The notes: a model not told the origin generated them from the letters alone. Positions 24,363-37,637 are shown, counted from the first letter of the stretch. The stretch is DNA of 64,000 bases from Pleurostoma richardsiae (GCA_030052745.1 JANBVO010000003.1:744001-808000); one strand, 5' to 3'. Made by a program: numbers and translations.

Positions 24363-25884
24363 CTAGCGGTGAGCCCGCCCACTGCGGCGCTTCTTGGTGC
24401 GCGATGTGCCCTGGTCGTGATCCTCTTCCTCCTCGGGCTGCGTGCCAGGCTCGTACTCGGTCTCATTCTCGTCGTCTTCTTCGGGTTCCGCCTTGCGTTT
24501 GCCTGCAGCCTTCTTCTTAGCAGGGGCGCGCTTGGCCGGCGCCTTCTTCGCTGGAACGGGAGGCTCGGGCTCGACCTCCTCCTCAGACTCCTCCTTGATG
24601 GCGGTGGCCTTCTTAGCAGTGCGCTTCTTGGCAGCAGTGTCAGGGGCCGCCTTCTTCGCGGGAGCTGCACGGCTCTTCTTGGCCTTGGCAGGAGCTGCTG
24701 CCTCTTCTTTCTCCGACTCGGCCTTGACGCCTTCCCCGTCGGATTCTGGCTCTGACTTGGCGGCTGCAGCCTTCTTCGAACCGCGCTTAGCGGCTGCTTT
24801 CTTCGCGGCAGGGGCGGGCTTCTCTTCCTCGGCGCCGGACTCAACCTTCGGCTTAGCAGCAGACTTCCGGCTCTTCTTCGCCGGCTTCACATCCTCTTCC
24901 TCCGCGCCAGACTCAGCCTTCGGCTTGACAGCCGATTTACGGCTCTTCTTTGCCGGCTTCTCCTCTTCATCGTCATCCTGGGGTCCAGCCTTGCGCTTGG
25001 TAGCGGCCTTCTTGCCCTTCTTCTTGCCGGGCTTCTCATCGTCGCCCTCGTTCTCGCCGTTGGCGGCTTCCTCGTCCTCGGGCTTGGCCTTCTTGGCGCG
25101 GCCGCGGATGCCACGCTTGCCCAGCTGGTTGAACTCTGGGTCCTGCACTTTGGTGTTAGTATGAGGGTTAACATGATAAGAGTAAGTGAGGTGACTGACG
25201 CCGTTGAAGTCTTCTGGGTCGATGTGGCCCTGCTCAATGACGCGCCGAATCTTCTCCTGTAGGTCAGGGTGCTCACTATATTCGGTTAGTGAATGTAATG
25301 AGAGACCCTCATGAAGAAATCAAAGACGCAACTCACCTCATCTCATCATAGCCATCGAGCTTGTCCCAGTCGTAGGAGCCATCAGGCTTGCCGATGTTCT
25401 CCCGGATCTTCTCGATCTGGAGGCCGGAAACACAGCCCCTAATGAGCAGCTGTCAGCTACTGTAGTCATGCCGCGGATCGACACGCCGCATCTAAGATTG
25501 GCAGTGGTGGACGACGCTATCGCATCGTAGACTAGGAAAGAAGGAAGACTCACCAATGCTTCCAGTGCCAGCTGCCGCTATCGAAGGCGCGCATCTCGAC
25601 CCACGTGCCGAAGCGCAGCTCGCCCTTCATGATCTTCCTGCCCTCGCCCTTGCAGACAGAGTCCTGGCAGCCGGCGCGGTTGTTGGGCGAGACCTCTGCA
25701 GAACGCATCAGTTAAGCAATTTCAACTGCGACTTCGTTGGGCGCTGATGATGTGCGCCAGATAAACATGAAATAGATGACGAGGGACGGACGCGACAGGA
25801 TATCTTCGCGTCTGTCCGGAAAACCGCGAGAAGACGGTTAAGTGATAGAAGAATTCGCTTACCGACGCGATAAGACGAAGACAT
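24363..25884 (-). CDS. PARP-type zinc-finger protein with Lys-rich tail
   Basis: Five exons (25884-25863, 25695-25554, 25438-25337, 25275-25200, 25142-24363) encode about 373 aa. The first exon has only 22 nt. Residues 5-95 form a PARP-type zinc finger: YRVEV at 5-9, Cys17 and Cys22, KGELRFGTW, then WHWKHWGC giving the His and Cys ligands. In PARP1 this finger binds DNA breaks. No ADP-ribosyl transferase domain follows. Instead residues 115-373 are Lys/Ala/Glu-rich low complexity, with a 24-residue tandem repeat around KPAKKSRKSA (copies at 176 and 200) and many AKK and PAKK units as in histone H1 tails. It is probably a nuclear DNA-binding protein, possibly acting at damaged DNA. The role in vivo is unknown to me. 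Strongly biased codons give long spurious antisense frames here. Confidence 0.85.
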
Positions 25885-26476
25885 CTTGGAAATGACTATT
25901 TTCACTCGTTTCGCTGAATGTCGTGTTTGATGATGTTTCCTGGAGACTCGCGATTCGATAATCGATTGTGCAGACAGAGGAACAGGGCGGAAAGTGACGA
26001 GGGGCAGCGGCTCTAACAACCAGGCTCGGGTACCGCTGACGTTTCAACACGGGCCAAGTCTCCAAGGATATGAAAAAAGGGGCAAAATACACGAAGAAGA
26101 GTCGGGGTGGACCATACAGAAGGAAAAGACACGGATTGGGAAATAAAAGACTTTGTCTTGTTGGCTCTCGCTCACGTTGAAGATCGACTTGGGTCGGAGG
26201 TGGCTGGTTGGTCGCGCTCCTTCCCTCTTTCCTGATATCGTACAGTACAATTTGCATAACCGTGCACGGACGACTCCAGGAAAATCTACAGCTCCTGTAC
26301 AGTGCTTGGCCACTGTACCTTCACAGAAGAACGTGCATAGGCAGGTACCTAGATAGGTACTGAATGTTATACAGATTGTAAATAGGTCCTTAAGCGTGTA
26401 ATTTCTTGATATTTCCCTCAAGTTCATACATAACGATGCTATGCAGCCTATTACAGGTACTTGAACGTAGGTATCA
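25885..26476. other. Spacer between ATR gene 3' end and PARP-finger gene start
   Basis: 592 bases containing the promoter of the PARP-finger gene and the 3' UTR of the ATR/Mec1 gene. Near the kinase stop there is GGTACCTAGATAGGTAC (26344-26360), a TACCTA-type palindromic motif that recurs in spacers of this window. Confidence 0.45.
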
Positions 26477-29400
26477 CTACAGGAAAGGACACCATCCGAT
26501 GTACATGGCGGCCAGGTTCCGCGGGTCCGTCGCCTGCTTGATCAGCTCCTCGACCTGCCCCTCCACGCCGAGCGGGATGCTCTCGTCCGGCAGCAGACCC
26601 CTGACCTTGCGTCTGATACTCTCCACCACGCTCGTGGGATCCAGCCTGACTGCCCCGCTGACCTTGCGCTTCTTGTCGCGCTGCAGGTCCAGCGTCGGGT
26701 CGTGGATGAAGGCCTCGAGGATCGTCATCAGCGTTTCCTCCTGCTGCCGCAGGATCCCCAGCGTCAGCTCCGAGCACTGCCGGAACGGGCCCTCGCACCC
26801 GTAGATGCCCATCGCCGCTACCATGTTGTGCGTCAGCCGGAACGGCACCCGCTCCGGCTGCGCGAACGTCAACCCCTTGTCGAACAGGCAGTTGAAATCC
26901 ACGTGGAAGACGCCGCCGTTGCCCTCCTCCAGCAGCACGTTCTCGCCGTGCCGATCCCCGAGCCCCAGGATCGTGCCCACCATCGACATGACCGCGCACG
27001 ACCGTGTGTACTTGAGCCGCGCCGCGAACCATGCCGATGGGTTCGGGAACTGCGACACGAACCAGCTGGGCAGCACCGGCGGGAACATGCCGAGCACCGT
27101 CTCCGTGAAGATGCTGATGTTCTTCTCCGACGTGCATGCCTCTTTCATGAGGTGCGCGATCTGTCCATAATTAGGGGAGATCTCGCGCGTCTTGTAGATG
27201 TTGAGCAGGATGTCGCGGAGCGTCTTGAGCCCGTCCACCCACTCGATGATGCCACACTCCTCATTCAACGGTGTCACCGCGTATGTCCGGATGTAAAGCT
27301 GCCGCCTGCTGGACTCGGCATCTCGCTTCAGAGACCTGTTGATCATGCCGTTGAATTCCATCAGACGTTGGTCAGTACGCAAATCGTCCTTCGGCTTGAT
27401 AAGAAGGCCGTAGTTCTTGCCGTCAGAGCCCCGAGCTGTGAGTTTCCGGGGTTTTGCTAGGGACCCAAGCACAAGTACCTCATCGAGGAATGAATCAATA
27501 GTGATGACATCTCGTGAGAACGCTTTGTGCTTCTTGACATTATCGGTCAATGTTGGCAGCGTAGCGGTCAGGCATGCCTCGATGGGAACGACTAGCGGGC
27601 AGGGCGTGCATTTGTGGTTAAAGTTCAGATCTCGGGTGATGCTCGCGACCGTCGTCCTGTTGCTTTGGAAATCCCCGTTGTTGCAGGCTAGCAGCAGCTG
27701 CTCTGCGAGCTTCTCGCCCATCCTCAGTAGTAGCTTCAGGTCATAAGAGCTGCCTTCAACTTTCCTACTGACACCGCGAAGATTCTGTAGGATGTGCATA
27801 CCACGGGTCCTTCTCTCCGAGGGCTGTTTCGTAGTCATGATGGCGAAGAGACCCCAAAGGGCTTGACGGGGATGTGCTTCCACCACCTTGATGATGATCT
27901 GCTCCAAGATGTTGAACACGTCACTGTTAGGATGGGCGATTCTCGCCACAATCTGTGGGAGAACAGTGTAAAAGATGAATGCAGGTAGACGCTGCATGTG
28001 CTTGTAGAAGAATTTGTGCAATTCATGCAAGAGAGTCTTCCTGCGCTGGTGCAGTTCTCGGGACAGAGAAACCTTGCCATCGGGAGCCTTGTCGACCTGA
28101 GAACCTAATTCGAGCCAGAGAGTCAATATCCGTGGCATTGTCTGGTATAGATACTTTGTTCCGAAATTGAGCGATCGGAGGTAGTTCTCGATGACAAGCT
28201 TGGCGGTCTCCCCGGTCAGGTATTCGTCGCTCTGCTCGTCTGGCTTCAAGGCCTTCTCGGACTCAAGTACCTTCTTGTAATGGCGACCTAGGTAATAATG
28301 TCCCTTCTCCCATTGAGAATATGTCCTCGCTGCGAGCTGATATTGCAGTCGTAGGGCACTAGCATGCGTCTGGCCAGCAGAATCCTTCCACTTTGCCAGG
28401 AGCAAATGGGCTCTAGCAGTTAACAGGTTACGCTGGGTCTCTGGACTCTTGCTGGAGGTGGGTGCTGTGGGACCAAGGTTGTAGCCGATGAACGAGTTGG
28501 TCTGGATGGCATCCTCAAGGATCTTGATCGCCTTCCGAGGATGCCCCTGTTTCCACAGTAACCTAGCATTCTCGATAGTAGCAGAGCCATCTCCAAGCTG
28601 ATGAGCATGGAGCACTGCGTTGAAGGACTGATGCATCGAGTTTGCTTTCCTGGCTAGCCGAGCGCTAGAAAGCCAGAGTGACGAGATATCACCCGGTGCA
28701 TAGCTTGGCCTATACAAAGTCAGAAGGATGCATTCTGGAGCGAGACCTGATGTGGGAGACTCACCTCAGCAATTCCATTGCCGCCCTGCGTATCCCAAGC
28801 ACATACTGCTTGTCGCTAACATACGCGCCGAGGACCTCGAGACGACGCTCCAGTAGCGTAAGCGTCTCCTGTTGATTATCGCTGTCCTTCTGCCGAGATG
28901 CAATGATCTCGAGGTCGGTAAGAACATGGCATTTCAACATGGCATCATGACAGGCTTGCAAGGAGTCCGTTGCAGACCATGTCATGGATGAAGCCACTTT
29001 CTCCCTCAGATCTTGTATCTTGTTGAAGAAGTCTCGCTCCCTGCCTTGTTGGAGGCACAATAGTGCCGAGCCAACCCCCAGGTTAAAAACCTCGCTCACA
29101 GTGCCGGGATTGCATGAGCTGAGGTACTTCTCGAGAGTCCGCCACCGTCCCGTAGCCCAGGAGGCCTCCACGGCGAAGGGAACAACCTTGTTGACTGAAA
29201 AAGGAGTCGTCTTGATGCCCTCCACGTAGTTCAGCAACACATCTAGGGTGGATGATTAGCACCGAAACCAAGCTCAGAACCTTTGAAATCCTCACCGTAT
29301 TGACCAGATTCCTTGAGACAGGTCAGGAGGTCAAGCTGGACATCAATATTGTCGGGATCCTCGGCCAGCCGGACTTCATACCAGGTCTGAGCAGCGGTCC

Positions 29401-32400
29401 ATCTTCCGGCTTTTTGATGGCTAAGAATTTGCTGATTAATGTCCAGGAAGGTAAGATTGGCGTACACTCCTTCCAGTCCGTCCGGCTCGTCGATCTGTGT
29501 ATAGATGTGCTCCAGGGCGTCCAGCGCACGCTTAGCTTCTACCGGGTCTTTGCAACCTTCGTCGTTCTTGCGGTTTATGTATGGCTCGAGATGCAATGCA
29601 GCGCGAGCGAACTGCTTACAGTCTATAGCCCGTAGCGAAATCAGCTCTCCCGGAATTGCATCTAAGACCTGTTGAATCCGTTTAATTTGGACCTCGTCAG
29701 TCTTATTACGATGCGGGAGCGCCTTCTTCCTTTGAAGCCATCTACTGGCATAGTCGAGCACGCGGAAGACCGCCTATGAGAAGTGAGCAACAGGACAAAT
29801 GCATGTATCGATCACAAAGCGCATACCTCACAGAAGAGCTTCATATCCTCTCGCTGCATATAGGTCGCCTCCGTTGGTAAGTCCTGCTTTAGTATATTGA
29901 GCAGCTCGTTGAGAACTTTGTCTTTGTCCTCTTGAGAGCTTTCCTGCCCAATAATGACGTGGACCACGAGGTAGGGCAAGAGGAACTCTGCAACGGACAG
30001 ATCTTTCACCTTTATAACCCTCCTTAATGGCTCGAAGATTATCATAGCAAATGGATTCTGGCCCTTGTCGAGCAAGTCAATTGCAAGACTTCTGAGCCAG
30101 TTGCCATACGACTTTCCGAGACGAAAAATCGGGTATTCAGTCTTGATGGGAGGCAGTGCTACAAGCCGATATCTCGATGTCATGAACGGCGTCAGCACTT
30201 CCCTTACAGACTCGGGTATAGCGAGCCACTTTCGGTAGATTCTCTCTCCTTCGCGACCTTGCATGGCGTATGCGGCTTTGAAATCACATCTGTCGAGGAG
30301 CTCCTGCATCGCATAAGACAAGAAGCCTTGAATGATCGTGTCTGGGGCAGACAAGAACGACTTGACCAAGACTTCTTGTAGTATGAAGGCGACGAAGTCC
30401 GTTGTCTCCTCAGCATCGTCAAAGTTCTGAACAACTACGAATTCTCTGTGCTCGCGGACCGTCTCCAGTCTGTTCGAGTCCAGGCACCCGACGAATCCGA
30501 CACATTCGGCACACAAACGTGAAATGTCCACTTGCACCCCGTTATATTTGGACGCGCAGTCCATGAGGGCCCGGCTAAGCGTTGCAACGACGGAATCTGG
30601 CTGCTCACTGATAGCTGATGCTTGTAGATATCCCTGATTTTTTCGAAGATAGCTCGACAGCTCACTCAGTGCCAACTGGACCACACCAGAGTTTTCATGT
30701 TGTAGACGTTCAGCAAAGAGCGCAAACGCCTCTCGGTTGTCAAGAGGTTGTCGAAGAGCATTGAGTTGTTCTTCGAGCTCTGCCAAGTCATCGATATGAC
30801 CCAGCGAGGGGAGTTTGTGTATGGTATTCTCCAACACCTCTTGGTTCTTCTTAAGTAAGTGGAGGATCATGTCTTTGCAGGTTTGGCGGCTCCGCTCGTC
30901 AAAGGAGTCCCAGTAATGATCAATGATGAAGAAAGTAGTCTCGATGAGGATCTCAACATCCTCATCCTCCATGTGCGTGAGCATTGCAGCCCAGCAGGCA
31001 AAGGCAGCCGGCCTCAGCTCATCGTAGGACAAGGCGGAAACAAGACAGGCGGATATCTATCAGCTTGTCAGTTTTCAAACTAATCGGTAAAGGATGTTGA
31101 ACATTGCAAGCATACTTGAGGTCTAGCAATGCGGATATACTCTTTACAGAGCACAATCATCTCTTCCATTGCTCTCAGGCATCTCTTCTGTTCTTGGATG
31201 GGCGGATGGGCGGTGATTGTGTCATTGATGACTTCAGTGAGGCGAGTGGTAAGCCCCAGGGCATGTTGTTGGAAGAATCGGCCGATGATGCCCGACTTCT
31301 TCCTGCCCTCTTTTGTTCCACTCAGGAGCATAGTCGCCATCATAGTCAAGGCATTGCGCACCTGCTCTTTCGTTAGTATGAGTACGGGGACGGTTGTTCA
31401 TTCACGCTCACAAGTGGTTTCCGGGATTCGATTGCTTCGCCGCTCGCCTTCAGGAGCTCCAACGCTGTAGGCACAGGATCCGCTCTGAGGTATTCGATCA
31501 AGCTAGTCCCGTCGAAGTGAGATGAGATGTGCCGAAGCAACCCAATGGCAAAGTTCTCGACGTCGGGCACATCCTGGATCATCAGCAAGGCCAATATGGA
31601 GCCAAAGTTCGCATTATCCAAGCAGGTCTGCCAAGGTTCTTTCTCGCCCCTGGCCTCGGCAATTTTCTGGACAACCTCACGTTTCTTCGTAAGAACTAGC
31701 CAAGGCAGGGCATGTGTCTGAATGAGGAGAAGGAATTCGTTCAAGGTTATCTGCAGCAATTCCGCAATTGCTATCGTGGTCTGTGGCCGCGATACCACAT
31801 CTTTTACTGCAGAAAAGGCAAGACTGCGCCAGAAAGGCTCAAGCAATCGCCTGGGCGTTGTCCGACGGAATCGTGCCAAATTGAGTATCTAAAATTGAAT
31901 TAGCATGAAGAAGGCAGACATGAGTAAATGGCTCCCACCTCATTGAAAGCAACAGCAGATACAATCATGTTTCGATGGCCTAGAAACTCGAGCATCTTCA
32001 CCAGGACAAGGTTGAGCTCCTCGTCTGGGACAACTCTAGAGGTTTTTAGTATCAACCCATCCACATTAGTTAGGAATCTTACCTTCCTGCCTGCCCCCAT
32101 GCCATAAGGCACGTCTCATATAGATGAGTTACATCTTTGTCTGACAACGACTTGAGGATGCCAAGAGCATTGGCTCGATTTCTTCTAACAATTTCTTTAT
32201 CGGCTGCAGTAGAAACCCAGCGAGGGGTCTCGAGAAAGAGGACCAACGTTCTCCTAGTTCAGGGGTCAGCAAGCCCATTCCGGAATCGGCCGAGATAAGC
32301 ATACCCAGCAGCAATTCGAAGCTCCCTTAGAGAGCTCTGAAGAGACTGTAGGCACCATTGTCCCATTACAGAGGTCTCTAGATCATATAATTCTGGGTCC

Positions 32401-34392
32401 TTGGTGTGCTGGATAAATCGCCTTAGAGCAACCATAGCCACAACCCGCGGGCGTCGACTTTCGAGAAAGTTGGGTAGACGAATTAGTTTCTTGAGAATGG
32501 CTACAGCCGCATGTTTTGCAGATAATTCCCGACAGACCGGCTGAGTCTCACTTGATTCAAGTCTAGAGCAGAAAGAGCAATGAAGCTGCACACGCTTGCT
32601 TTCGATTGTTTGGCTGCTGAAGGCCAGGGTATCATCCGCCGCGCAGGGTAAATAGGCCAGGAGGTCGATTGCAAGACAACGATCTGCATCATCCATCTGA
32701 GCGAAAGCATCCCTGCAGCAAGTCAGTCTAGGTTATATGGCAGGGCAGAAGAGTACCTACAGGAACGGCTGCTCTAGACTCCCCAACTCCCTGAAAGGCA
32801 ACTTGGCCACGACAGTCAACCGATTGACAACGTCGTGTAATGTCGAAGATTCTACAGACACCTTTCTACGTTTCGATGCGTGCCCCGGCATCTCGATAGG
32901 CATAGCCTTGGCCTCGATTGCCAGGACATAACGACGCAGCTCGGTGTCGAGAAACTCTTCGGGCTGGACTTCTGCAGTGAACGGCTCGGATACGGGTGCA
33001 GTTGCGGCTTGGCGAAGCAGTGTAACGCATCGCTAATGTTTTATCAGCAACACAACAGAGCCTAGTGCATGAAACGCAATACATACCCAGAAGTCAGTCC
33101 CATTACTGAGAAGCTGTGATTCCGCGATTAAGCTGCTCAGGGGTGGCAGGATCTGGGATACGACAAGCCGTGCGATGGGCCTGTACTCGACGGCTGACTC
33201 TGCGAGTCGAATTAAGGAACGGCAGAAGAGCTGTCTTGCCGCGTGTCCGTTGCTATCATTTCCCAGGAATTGCCCTGGCGTTTCCACAATCCTGTCACAG
33301 ACCAAAGCGAGCTGCATGTGAGCCTTGTAGCCGATTACTTTGTGGACACTCGAAGACCCATCGTACGCCGTGGCAAGTTCCAGTATAGTTGCTAGCACAG
33401 GCAGCTGATCGACTTGGCAGTGCTGTTTCCAGCGACCTATTTCTCCTACGAGGGGCAGGAATGCATCAAGAAGCCAAGGAACAGCTTCTGCAGCAAAGCT
33501 TAACCTAGGTGCCTTGGTACTTGGCAGCGTCGCGGCCGTCAAGATGGCAAGGAGACTCGACGCGTGACGGAGAGCATGCTCCGGAGTCGAAATAGCATAG
33601 AAGCAACCTTTAGCGGTGGCTGCCGCGGCGGGTCCTAGGACACTGTCCAGCGTGGTGTCGAGAGGCAGTTTCAAGGAAGGACTGGTACTACCAGCGCGGC
33701 CCATCCGTTGTAGATTCCTGATGATTGCTACAATACCAGTCAGCACCTGTCTACGATCGACCACTGGATGTAAACGTACTCGTGTAATTGTCCTGAAGAT
33801 AGCGGTACAATAACTCGCAGAGCCGCCACGATCCTCCTGGTTGCCTGCCGAGCGAGAGCATAAAGACCCAAAACCTCTCAATAGCATCCGTAAGGTCCAG
33901 TGTCTGGCTATGACCGAGGATCCTCTGAAGCTTGGGAGCCAACCACGCCCAGAGGGGCTCAGTACCTCGAAATAAAAAGGACTTGCCATCCGTAGTGAAG
34001 TCGAGAACAGCCGGTGTTTCCTTGATCGTAATCCTCATGAAGCTTATCGCCTTCAGCACTTCTGCCTTCAGCTGCGCCCTATCTGCAAAGGGGTCATCCC
34101 ATCTGGGGCCCTCCAGAACAACCCGGGCGTAGACATATATCAGCATGTGATTATGTTCGATGCGGTCCTCTAGGGTCTTGAGCAAGTCAGGCTGATTCTT
34201 GATCTTCTCAATCACGCTGAACAAGCGCTTCAGCTCGCCGGTCTCGTCTGGCCGAGAAGACTTCGCAGATGCGGAAATATTTTCGACAAGCTGCGCAGCT
34301 AGGGTGGAGGGAGGAGGCGCCCCGTTGGCAGCGCCATTAGCAAAGCCATAGTTGCCCAAGGGCCCAGCTCTGCTGTGAGACTCAGGAGCCAT
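26477..34392 (-). CDS. MEC1: ATR/Mec1-type checkpoint kinase (UvsB/MUS-9)
   Basis: Twelve exons (34392-33780, 33727-33087, 33032-32761, 32712-32305, 32253-32083, 32035-31939, 31888-31412, 31361-31116, 31056-29827, 29773-29296, 29242-28765, 28709-26477) sum to a clean frame of about 2447 aa, the family length. ATR/Mec1 is the nuclear PIKK that senses RPA-coated single-stranded DNA and phosphorylates checkpoint targets. The N-terminal two thirds are HEAT-like helices; the FAT region precedes the kinase domain. In the last exon lie VLGSLAKPRK, the catalytic loop GDRHGEN (near residue 2290) and the metal-binding HVDFNCLF. DFN is also what human ATR has, so it is not a defect. The FATC ends MYIGWCPFL, diagnostic for ATR. 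All eleven introns are 47-59 nt. The start is head to head with COX16, 383 bases away. Confidence 0.95.
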
Positions 34393-34775
34393 ATTATCCC
34401 ATTCATAGCTTCTAGATGTGTGGTTGAAGCGACGTTGCCGTCATATGTCGGACTTGTCAGTCCTCACGACGCTTCCTGACAACTAGCGACCGCGTCTTGG
34501 TACTGAAGGCAACACGTCGCGCGGTCCCGTGACTCCGCACGTGAGCACTTAAGGCCCGGACCGAAATGTGGAGTCGTTCGCGCTGCGGTACGGGGGACAA
34601 AGTCGGGTGTCGGGGCAATTTGCACCCGTACAGCATCAAACAAGCTTCCGTCATACGATACGATAAGAGTTCCGACTTTGCGCACTCCAGACCTGAGCCA
34701 CGCCCAGCTCAGAATCCTGTCTCACAACCTCTCGAGTAATTTGCATCAATTGCAGGCGGGGAGCTACTCTTCACA
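34393..34775. promoter_or_regulatory. Shared bidirectional promoter of MEC1 and COX16
   Basis: The 383 bases between the two divergent start codons must contain both promoters and both leaders. I see no obvious TATA box; short GC-rich and CACGTG-like pieces (GCACGTGAGC near 34537-34546) are present. Confidence 0.5.
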
Positions 34776-35191
34776 ATGGCGGTCTTCCCGAGTCGGAAAT
34801 ACCCATCCAGCGCCAACACGAATACGTTCGCGGCCAAGTACAGAGCTGCGATGGCGAAGCATCCGTTCCTATTGTTCGGCCTGCCTTTCATTACCGTCAT
34901 CGTCGGCGCCTCGTTTGTTCTTACTCCTGCTACTGCGATCCGTTACGAGAAACACGACCGGAGGGTCCGACAGATGACTCGCGAGGAAGAGCTTGGGATC
35001 GGGAAGCATGGCCGGAAGGTCGACATCAGGGAGGAATATTACGTGAGTGATACACTGCGCTTGTGGATCTCGCAACATCTTAGACGGCTTGCTGATGTGA
35101 TGTTGTACAGAGACTGGCGGCCAAAGATAATGACAGTTGGGAGCAGAAACGGGTCAAGCGACTTCCTGGAGAGTCGGACGGCGTGCTCTAG
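34776..35191 (+). CDS. COX16: Cytochrome c oxidase assembly protein COX16
   Basis: Two exons (34776-35042 and 35111-35191; intron with GTGAGT and ending TACAG) encode about 115 aa, normal for the family. COX16 is a mitochondrial inner-membrane protein needed for assembly of cytochrome c oxidase. The protein has one transmembrane segment (HPFLLFGLPFITVIVGASF) followed by the conserved TPATAIRYEKHDRRVRQMTREEE and, after the splice, the family-typical end RLAAKDNDSWEQKRVKRLPGE. The open frame continues beyond the donor, but only splicing yields the conserved C-terminus. The N-terminus is basic and Ser-rich, fitting import. Confidence 0.94.
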
Positions 35192-35479
35192 GCCGCTTTT
35201 CTCGGTTCCAAGCCCCGTCAGCCTCTCCTTGGAGCATGCCCCGTGTGCTTCGTGGAGTACAGGCGGCAAGGCAGTTCGCTAGTAAAGCTGACTTGAAGTC
35301 GCCCGGAAGGTAACCCTGCCACCGAGCGCTGCACCGAAGTTCAGCTGGTGGCCAACTGCCAATTTCAGCAGACATAAACCAGCACTCGTTTTAAGATCGA
35401 GTCATCGGGTCGGCTACGAAGCACATCGCTGCTCTCCAAGCCCGGGACTTGCTCACCGGGATGTACGGACGCCACTCCA

Positions 35480-35557
35480 TTTTTTTTTTGTCTTGCATGG
35501 AAGAGCTGGAAAGCATCGGGTTGCGCCGCGATGCTTGCCACGCAAAAAAAAAAAAAA
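35480..35557. repeat. T-run/A-run inverted pair around a small stem
   Basis: T10 at 35480-35489 and A14 at 35544-35557 are complementary and enclose GCATCG...CGATGC, so the 78-base block can fold back on itself. It lies in gene-free DNA about 290 bases after COX16. Confidence 0.45.
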
Positions 35558-37637
35558 TCTTTGCTCGATCTCGAGCAGAACGGGTCCCGATCTTACCGAG
35601 ATCCGGCAGATACTGTTCAGGAACAAAGTTGCGTGAGCGTGGAGAGGGGAGACCTTTTACGGCACTCTCGGTCTACGGCAAGTGAATGCTTGCCGCAGTT
35701 TGGGTGAAATCTGTTCCGACCTGATCGCTAGCTGCGATGGAAGGCGGCTTCTGGTTACATCTTTACCTCATGCAAGGGTTAATAGTCGTTGGTATCGTGC
35801 CTACCGCCAATGGACACAATACCAAATTGCACCCGTCCTCATTCGTTGTTCCTGCTGCTGTGCAGGTAAAGGGATGCAGCAGATACAGAACTCGGTACTT
35901 CGGTAATATATTATGTATTCCAGCTGCGCTGGCATAAAACGTCCGGAGCACCTCAGCGTGAACACATGATTGGACACACTGGAGCATTATCGCGAACAAC
36001 TGAATGGCACCGTCAAGCCGAAGCCACGCTAGAATGGAGGCACTAACTGCGTGGCCAGCTCACGAGGACAAGACAATATCAAGATCGTCCCCGCCTCGAT
36101 GCCCACTTCTAAAAAGAGTGTGCCCACCCAAGCTGAGAGGCATCGCAAGCATCGGCCGCTTTGGGGGATGCTGCTTTCGATATTGCAACCTCGAGCGGAG
36201 GGCAACCAGGAATAGGATCTCGTGGATCGCGAGCAGGCGGGGTCCATTGTTAACCAAAGATTACTTCGTACTGTAGTTGAGACTGATCAAGCCATGGCAT
36301 GGCCATGATCGTATAGCTGGTTAGAGGCAGTAGAGAATACGAGGGCGCTCCCACAACATTGTTGCCGGTTGTCCTGCCCACCGCCAACTACCAAGGCAGA
36401 CGGCAGACAGGATAGATTACAAGCGGGGGATTTCTCCGCCCGGAAACAGCTTCAAGCCGAGAAACTCCAAGCTAGAAAGCTGTCGGTGAGGGGCAACACC
36501 ATCTTCATTTGGCCTTCGACGCAAGGGCGAGGGCCAGCAGGGGTTTTAGCCCTCCAGCTCCGACTGACAAGAACTCACCGCCTCTTCCTTTTCGGGACAA
36601 TTCGAGATTACTCGGGTGGTCTTATGACTCTTTGACAGCTTCTTAGCCTCGCCTGCCATCGTCGGCGTCATGTCTCAGACTTCCAGACAACTGCACCACC
36701 ATCAGTCTACCCGCAAACGAGGTCTCGATCGTCGTGCTCAGACCAGACTATCGACTGTTTCCCGTGTATCAGGCAGCTTATCAGCTCATGCAGACCGACA
36801 CTTACCGCATCTTGCAGCACCGTCGGTCTACCGCTCACACTAGTTAGCTCGCCCGTGGCTGCTCATCCCACCTTTTGGTGGCTTGTACCTGCAGCACCCT
36901 CTTTGTGCCTCTGCACCATGCGCTGCGGATCGCCATTCGAGATCACGCACTTGTTCCAGCTGCGGGGTAAAAAGCAGGAAAGCCTGGTATTCTTCCTCGG
37001 TCAGCGGCTGGTGCGCTGATGCAAGCACTTCCGCACTCTGTTTCGGAACGTAGGCAATGACCGGTTCTGACTGAGAGCGATCGGCGGATCAACCGCGCAG
37101 CCGCGACTCCTGAGAGTCCTCCCAGGGAGGGCCGCTTCCGTCACCTATGATGCCCTGCCGTGCTTGCGAGCCGTGATCACAGCGATCACCACGCGTACGA
37201 GAAATTTTTTATCAGAATTGGCCACCCCCTGGCAATCCCAAGCCGCCCGGCTGCCCGGATTTTCGTCCACAGCCATGCTTTACGAGAGCGACAATCAGCG
37301 CTGAAGGCACTGAGTCGCTCCGATTGCTAAAGATGGCGGCCCCTCCCAAAGGCCTAAGCATGGCTGGGAGGGTGTGCTGAAACAGAACGGCCGTCCTATG
37401 ACAGGACGGCATGTGCCACACCAGGCACAAGTGCCATCCGGAGCCGGCTCGCAGAATGACATCTACTGACGTACCCAAACCGCACTAGGGCTGAGGCGGA
37501 TCGAGGCCGGGGTTGGTTCATCGACGACACCGCCTGGTGTGGTTGCTTGGCGGGTGTGCCTGGCCAGCTCATCCGGCACCACCACGAGTTCGTGGTGGCA
37601 TCATGGGCACTAAACAAGTACGAGGTAGAGTAAGCCA

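Noticed and set aside
24442-25164. 240-codon open frame on the + strand
   Set aside because: It is antisense to the Lys/Glu/Ala repeats of the PARP-finger gene; the biased codons of that gene keep the opposite strand open. Its own product is only Ala/Phe/Ser low complexity.
26451-27460. Two open frames of about 230-250 codons, one on each strand
   Set aside because: Both overlap the kinase domain of the ATR/Mec1 gene in other frames and show no domain.
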